Positions 58,810-64,000 of a DNA stretch of 64,000 nt are shown piece after piece. A program made the translations under genes and the position numbers. The notes under the pieces are model-generated. The model saw nothing but the letters and a program-made list of their open reading frames with translations. It searched no databases and had not been told where the DNA came from. Each line of letters begins with the position of its first letter. The first letter of the stretch is position 1. This stretch comes from Brasenia schreberi (taxonomy: Eukaryota; Streptophyta; Magnoliopsida; Nymphaeales; Cabombaceae): assembly GCA_036023115.1 (NCBI GenBank), contig JAYKKT010000041.1, forward strand, positions 3,993,501 through 4,057,500, written 5' to 3'.

Positions 58810-60159
58810 CAATATTGTAAAAATTGTATCGTATTGTATGATACTGTACGATTTTATCGCGTATCATACGAGTATGTGGTACGATACACACATGTATCAC
58901 AATAAGTGATTTAGCGTGTCGTATCGTACAATACGAGGCTATACCATACGATACAGCCCATATTGTACAAAACGAGGTTGTATCGTACGATATATCCCGT
59001 ATCGCACGAGTCTATGCTGATTCTTTTGGGTATAAATTTTGAGAATCCGAAGTTGTGAAAATCATTTATGCTTCTTTTCAAACTATTTTTCACGTCATTC
59101 CCTTGCTCTCAAATCTTTTTCACATCCTTGTCCTTTTTTATTTTGTGGTTTATTCACAGGATTATTAAGTGTTTCACCCAATCCAACTCTCGTCTCTAAG
59201 GCTTTTCCAAAATATGTGGCATACCCCTTTCATTTTGCATTTTACACAATTTTCCACTTAAAAATTTGAGGTTTTTACAGATTTCGTGATTTTTAACCTC
59301 TAAAAAGTATTTTTCTTTTTGTTGATTGTCAACTCTCATCTTAACGACTTCCGATCGGGTCGATCCGACATGAAAATATTGTACCCCGGTGTACAAAGGC
59401 AATAGGCTTAAAACAAGAGCATATTTTGTTATACAGTAAAGTATGATGGTATTTTTCGTATAAAACATCATCATGTGGGAACCAAGATGGATGTTAGTGC
59501 TTGTCCTTGGGTTCCTGAAGCAGTGAAGGATAAGATTGAGTAGGTATTGATGGCTTTAAAGGAGAAGAAGAGATTAAGGTGAAAGAGAGGGCATAAATAG
59601 GTGGTTGGGATATAACTCGACCATTTAAAGATACTTTTGAAGGGATATATGGTGATGAAAAGGGAAAAGGCCAAAAAAGGGAAAGATTGTAGGTTCTGAT
59701 AGTAGTAGCAATGGAGTTGGTTCTTGTTACACTATAAGAACTCCTAATCGTTGGATGCCTATGAGGGGTAATAGAGGAGGAGCTAGATCCAGAGGTAATG
59801 GAATGCCTTCATTTCTTCCCCACGTACGACTCTTGGAGCTCAATCAGGCATTAAATCTGTTATGGCTTCAAAGGAAGTAAATGAGAAAGTATATTTGAAT
59901 TGTGCAGATTTTTTTATGAAAATTGCCTCCTTTTCAATGTTGCAAACTCATTTTTGTTTCAAAGTATGACGGTACGATACAGGCATATCGGTTATGCTTT
60001 TTACAGCTATGGCTTCAAAGGAAGTAAATGAGAAACTATATTTGAATTGTGCAGATTTTTTTTATGAAAATTGTCTCCCTTTAAATGTTGCAAACTCATT
60101 TTCATTTCAAGGTATGACAGTACGATGCAGGCGTATCGGTTATGCTTTTTACAACATTT
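58810..60159 (+). mobile_element. hAT derivative inserted in an LTR (1350 bp)
   Basis: Ends CAATATTGTAAAAATTG and TTTTTACAACATTT, with dense GTATCGTACGATAC arrays at 58825-59010. It retains a transposase piece, MASKEVNEKLYLNCADFFYE and NVANSFSFQGM, equivalent to 26734-26840 of the transposase-bearing copy. This piece plus the right-end sequence is present twice in tandem (period 147 bp, units starting at about 59861 and 60008). Confidence 0.88.
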
Positions 60160-60167
60160 ATTTATTC
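60160..60167 (+). repeat. Right 8-bp duplication of a hAT in the LTR
   Basis: ATTTATTC; one mismatch to 58802-58809. Confidence 0.82.
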
Positions 60168-60333
60168 AGTACATGAGTATTTATAGAGAAAAGAGTGAGA
60201 TGTTGGTTGCTAAAGGCCCAACAACTATTTTACTAGCCGTTGGCTCCCTGGTGGTCCTGATGGCCCAAGTGACTCTAGTGCTCGAGTAGCGTTGGCCCGA
60301 GTGGCCTGGGGCCATTGGTCCAACCCTATTACA

Positions 60334-62995
60334 TTTTAGCAACCCCCTCAAACTTATACCGTGTACACCGAAAGTTTGTTTAAAAACAAAAAAATGTGAA
60401 TATGACAAGACACAACTTTTTTCAAATCATCTTTCCACAACCAAAGTATCAATTTCTTTTTCATCATGCATAAAGACCAATGAAGTATCAATACATACAT
60501 TCGCTCAATTTCTAAAACCAATAAGATCATTTATGATATCTAATTCAAAAAGCAAATAAAAAATGAGTCAAATAAGTTCATGAAGTAGATTTGCTCTAAT
60601 TCAACAAAGTCATTTGATAGAAAACAATGATATCATCAAAACAGGATTGTCTATTATAACAAGTACATCCATAAATCACTACAAACTTGTGATATTGTAT
60701 GGAACCTTATATTAAATAAGCATTTTAAGGCAAAACTCAAGCTATCAACTCAAACAAGCATTTTAAGGTTAAGCTCAAAACCCGTAAAGTCAAACAAGCT
60801 TTAAGGCTAAGCTCAAACCCAATTTTATGGACAAACTCGAAACCAAGCAAACTTTTTAAGGCAAAGTACAAAAACTTAATACATACAATTTCCAAGGCCA
60901 TTAAATATCCTTTAAACTCAAAAGTGATTATATTGTTCTAAAAATAAGGCAATCCATTAAGACGATCAAAACAAGTCAAAGAGATCAACTTCATGTTTTA
61001 AAAAAGTCTCACAATTCTCTTAAAATAATTTTATCAAATACAAACTAATCAAGATAACAATAAGCGCTTTTTAATATTGATTACTCTCCAACCAAAAGAC
61101 CAATAACATTAAGCATCTTAATCACAACGATCTCCAACAAAAGGCCAACAAACGGTGATCATAATCTCATGAAAAAGCAATCTTAAAGTTATAAAAGATC
61201 ACAAATCCTCAAATAACAATAAAGGCATCTTCAAATATCAATTAATTTCCAACAAAAGGCCACCAACATGAAGCACCTTAATCATAAAGGTCTTCAACAA
61301 AAGGCCAACAACATGGATCGTAGTCATACAAGTATATGCAACTTATTATTTTTCAACAAATACATTTTCGATCTAATCAATAGTCAAGTTTAAAATCATT
61401 CAAATATTGCAACACATTTTTCTTCTAAACATGCCAACAAACAATTGATACAATCAATATTGCATATAACCAAGTTGGAAGGAACACACATGAATGTACT
61501 TGAATCTGAATACCAAGCAAGATAAAATCGGATCCGAACATAGCTCCTGGTCTGGATATGGTTCAATAAAAAATCTTATTTTTGATACATAATGAGTCTG
61601 GATCTAGAACCGCATCCACAACCCGAGTGTATATAAACGGTTCTCCCCTACTAATAGAGAGAAAATGAGTTTCTCTCCCCCTTTCTCTCTCTCCTTCTCA
61701 CGCCCTCTCTCTCCGTTTAACACAGAGACCATCTCTCTCTTCGACGTCTTCCACTACCGCTACTTCCTTCACGACCCTCGCAATTGCTCTCTAAACATCC
61801 TTCGTCTCCACGCATAGCACGAACGATGTTCCCATTCTTCATGTCGCTCCCATCTTGTTGTCGATGTCATTGTCCAACCACTTCGGCCGCCACATCCAAC
61901 ATCCTTTTGTTGGCACTCCCGTCCTTCCCAACTACTCGCCCTTCACCATCTCTCAGTTGTTGCTATCAGCCGCCAAAGCCAAATCTCTATCTTCACCGCC
62001 CTTTGCAACGGCCTCCATTGCCATCACAACTCCACTAGATGTCGAACACCATTGAACCTCCCTCGGCCTTGTAGTAATGTGACCAACCATTACCACCCAA
62101 TCGCCTCCCCTCTCTCTTCTTCTTGGGTAAAATCCCCTTTTCTTCTTTGCATTTAATGTCACCCTCACTTCTGGTAGATACACCATTGTTGTGGCCATCT
62201 TCATCTCGGCACGTTGCCACCTTGATGTCGACGCCATTCTCTCATCCACGTGTTAACCTGAATGCCAATAAATGACCTTGTTGCTTGTGCGTCCAATCTC
62301 GTCTTGACAACATTGAGGGAGTTACCGAAGACAACGGAGAGCTCAACGACATTGGAGCGAAGAACATCCTTTCGGCGAAACCCATCTAGGAGTCAGGGGA
62401 GGTAGAGAGAGGAGGATGGGACATGTTAGCGCCTTATGAAGACATAGACTCCACAATGCCTTCAAAGTCGACCCTCGACGCAACAGCCACCAAAGACGGA
62501 GATTGAGACAAGAGCAAACCATTGCGCTCTCCTCTCCCACAAGAAAATAAACTCCATAAACGAATGGAAGAAAGAAGGGATTCCTTTCCTTCCCTTTTGC
62601 CCCTTTAGTCGGCTTGGCGAGCCTTGCCTTAGTCTACCGAATCTCCGTGTTCATGGCTTATTTGTGTTCCTTCTTGATCTCCTTCACCGCCAAAATGTCA
62701 CTGTTGTCGTCCCCTTCCTCTTCCTCTTTTGAGACAAAAAGGAAGCAGGGAAAGTTCGTCATTTGTCCATGTCTCTTGATAATCGGTTGCCTCTGCACGT
62801 CGTCTTGGCCCAAATGTAAGCTCGTGGTCAGAAAGTCGTATCCCTCCCAAAGGGGAGAGTCAAGCGGGATGAACGACATGATGGCAGTCGCATAGGGAAA
62901 TTCCTCAACTAAATCTCATAGAAGCAAGGGGAGCTCAAGGGGTGTATGCCAATTCCTCATGTCTCCACTAGAAGGCTGCCACCAAGCATGTTTGA
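60334..62995 (-). other. Internal region of the LTR element, origin unknown
   Basis: 60334-61640 is AT-rich with repeated phrases such as TTTTAAGGCAAA, CCAACAAAAGGCCA and AAGCATCTTAATCA. 61640-62995 changes to GC-richer DNA with CT tracts and several overlapping open frames on both strands. The minus frame nearest the primer site (62658-62879, MSFIPLDSPLWEGYDFLTTS and on) is where gag would start but shows no gag motif. It may be captured host DNA or unrecognisable spacer. Confidence 0.45.
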
Positions 62996-63008
62996 GGCTC
63001 TAATACCA

Positions 63009-63304
63009 TGTAAAAAACATGTAAGTTTCCTGTATCTCCTTCATTGAATAAACAAATATACAATGCAGCGATAAAGGGCTTGTTCATTTATTGAGTACAT
63101 GAAGAGTATTTATAAAGAGAACAGTGAAAGTCAGTAGTTGTGTTATTGGTTGTTGAAGGCCCAACGGATATTTTACTAGTTGTTTGACCCCCACATGGCC
63201 CAAGTGGCTCTGGTGCCCGGGTGACCCTAGCCCGAGTGGCTTGGGTCTGTTGGGACCTAATTTCAAACACAAACATATGGGCCTTTTGGCAAAACCCTAT
63301 TACA
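63009..63304 (-). repeat. 5' LTR (uninterrupted) of the non-autonomous element
   Basis: Contains the intact form of the site that holds the hAT in the other LTR: GGGCTTGTTCATTTATTG then AGTACATG. Confidence 0.78.
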
Positions 63305-63865
63305 TTTTAATAAGTACAACTATGGCTACCAAAAATCCATTACCTAACCCTTTTAGTGGGAGAAAGGTCTTGGTTTTGGTTTTCTATGAGTCATTGTTCG
63401 TTATAAGTGGCAGTAATGGAGAAAATTATCAAATATTAGGTTTGTTTTTGAATTCTTGAAAATAAATTTCTTGAAAATGAATTTCTTTTTTGTTACAATT
63501 TTGAAGAATCCTAAAATACTCAAATAAGGATCTTTCAACATAGCTTCAATGGAAACTACATGGAAGGAATTCTATTGGAGCTTTACCAGTTTGTTGAAGC
63601 TCACCCAGATTCAGTTGGAGCTCCACAAGGTTTGGTAATGTCAGGGACAAGATAGCAAAACTTTTGAAACTTTGGAAGGATCCATATGTCCACCGATGAT
63701 CTAGTAAATGAAGCACCAATGAAGCCTATTAAGCTCAGGAAATTTCAACCAACATGAAGTCTCATGAGCTCCATGAGCTCATGCAACATTACCAGAGCAC
63801 CTCTAAACTGGAGCTCCGATGAACTCTAACTCCAATGAGGTTCCTATGAAAACAAACAAGCAACA
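63305..63865. other. Unassigned AT-rich segment
   Basis: Phrases built on GAGCTCC(A) recur between 63590 and 63830; no gene seen. Confidence 0.4.
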
Positions 63866-64000
63866 ACTACGCCTTTTTCCATCAGCTACATGGATTCTTT
63901 GTTTCCATAGAGCCCTATCATGTACCATATTAGTAGTTAACACACAATAAGCTAGATCATTCTTTATTGTTTCTTCCCAACACTTTTGTGGTCGTCCTCT
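63866..64000 (-). mobile_element. RTE-type LINE, 3' end, runs off the window
   Basis: CAACAACTACGCCTTTTTCC and TCAGCTACATGGATTC, continuing to ACACTTTTGTGGTCGTCCTC at the window edge, match the inverse of the family 3' end at 55930-56080. Confidence 0.88.

Larger units (their letters stand above)
58725..63304 (-). mobile_element. Non-autonomous LTR retrotransposon without gag-pol
   Basis: On the minus strand the 5' LTR is 63304-63009 (TGTAATAGGG...TTTTTTACA), followed at 63008-62996 by TGGTATTAGAGCC, an iMet-type primer site. The 3' LTR spans 60333-58725 (interrupted by a hAT) and is preceded by a purine-rich tract GAGGGGGTTGC. The inner 2.66 kb has no recognisable gag, protease, RT or integrase. 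The LTRs differ by many substitutions and indels, so it is old. No 5-bp duplication was found (AGCGT left, TTTTA right). Confidence 0.7.

Noticed and set aside
61784..62249. Overlapping open frames on both strands read as a host gene
   Set aside because: Pro/Ser/Leu-rich or basic low-complexity translations, no domain, no introns; treated as interior of the LTR element.
58725..63304. Target duplication for the non-autonomous LTR element
   Set aside because: Flanking pentamers AGCGT and TTTTA do not match, so the pairing rests on primer site and purine tract only and confidence was lowered.

Overview
This window is nuclear DNA from a flowering plant. The evidence is a set of split plant housekeeping genes with GT-AG introns, Ty1/copia and Ty3/gypsy LTR retrotransposons, an RTE-type LINE family ending in (TTG)n, plant hAT transposons, and long TA, GA and CT microsatellites. 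The species cannot be read from the sequence. The striking feature is that a few ordinary genes are inflated by transposable elements (TEs) in their introns, so almost all of the 64 kb is introns and elements.

Host genes, left to right. (1) A small intact gene on + (6255-6464) encodes a 69-aa organellar bL31-type ribosomal protein. (2) Convergent to it, a complete adenylate kinase gene lies on - with six exons between 31824 (ATG) and 7966 (stop). The exons join in phase to a 244-aa product, spread over 23.9 kb with introns of 14.7, 6.3 and 1.9 kb. (3) The 3' part of a 4-coumarate:CoA ligase-like (4CL-like) acyl-activating enzyme on - (41149-47570, four exons) carries nonsense and frame lesions and ends in a peroxisomal SRL tripeptide. 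(4) The 3' part of a U2AF large-subunit (U2AF65-like) gene on - (50114-57758, five exons seen) has a 6.4-kb intron full of nested elements. Its 5' exons lie outside the window.

Mobile elements. Copia-1 (10506-14991, TSD GTACA) sits antisense in a kinase intron. Copia-2 (17155-21967, TSD CATAC) sits in kinase intron 1 in the same sense as the gene. A hAT with a recognisable transposase (about 25.8-28.84 kb), two of its deletion derivatives and several LTR or MITE fragments also lie in intron 1. A 3.39-kb solo LTR (34832-38218, TSD AACTA) lies between genes. In the U2AF intron a near-full-length LINE (52869-56087) is inside a hAT derivative, which is inside an older LINE bounded by a 17-bp TSD. 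At 58.7-63.3 kb an LTR element without visible gag-pol carries a 1350-bp hAT inside one LTR; its other LTR serves as the empty site. At least seven further RTE-LINE fragments are present, one with a 5' inversion and one forming a 60-bp snap-back hairpin.

The remainder is AT-rich intergenic or intronic DNA with foldback MITE-like repeats, compound (TA)n(GA)n tracts, tandem duplications and possible tRNA-derived SINEs. I found no CRISPR array, bacterial operon, virus-like accessory system or clear novel protein system. The most interesting material is the intron architecture and the datable nested insertions.
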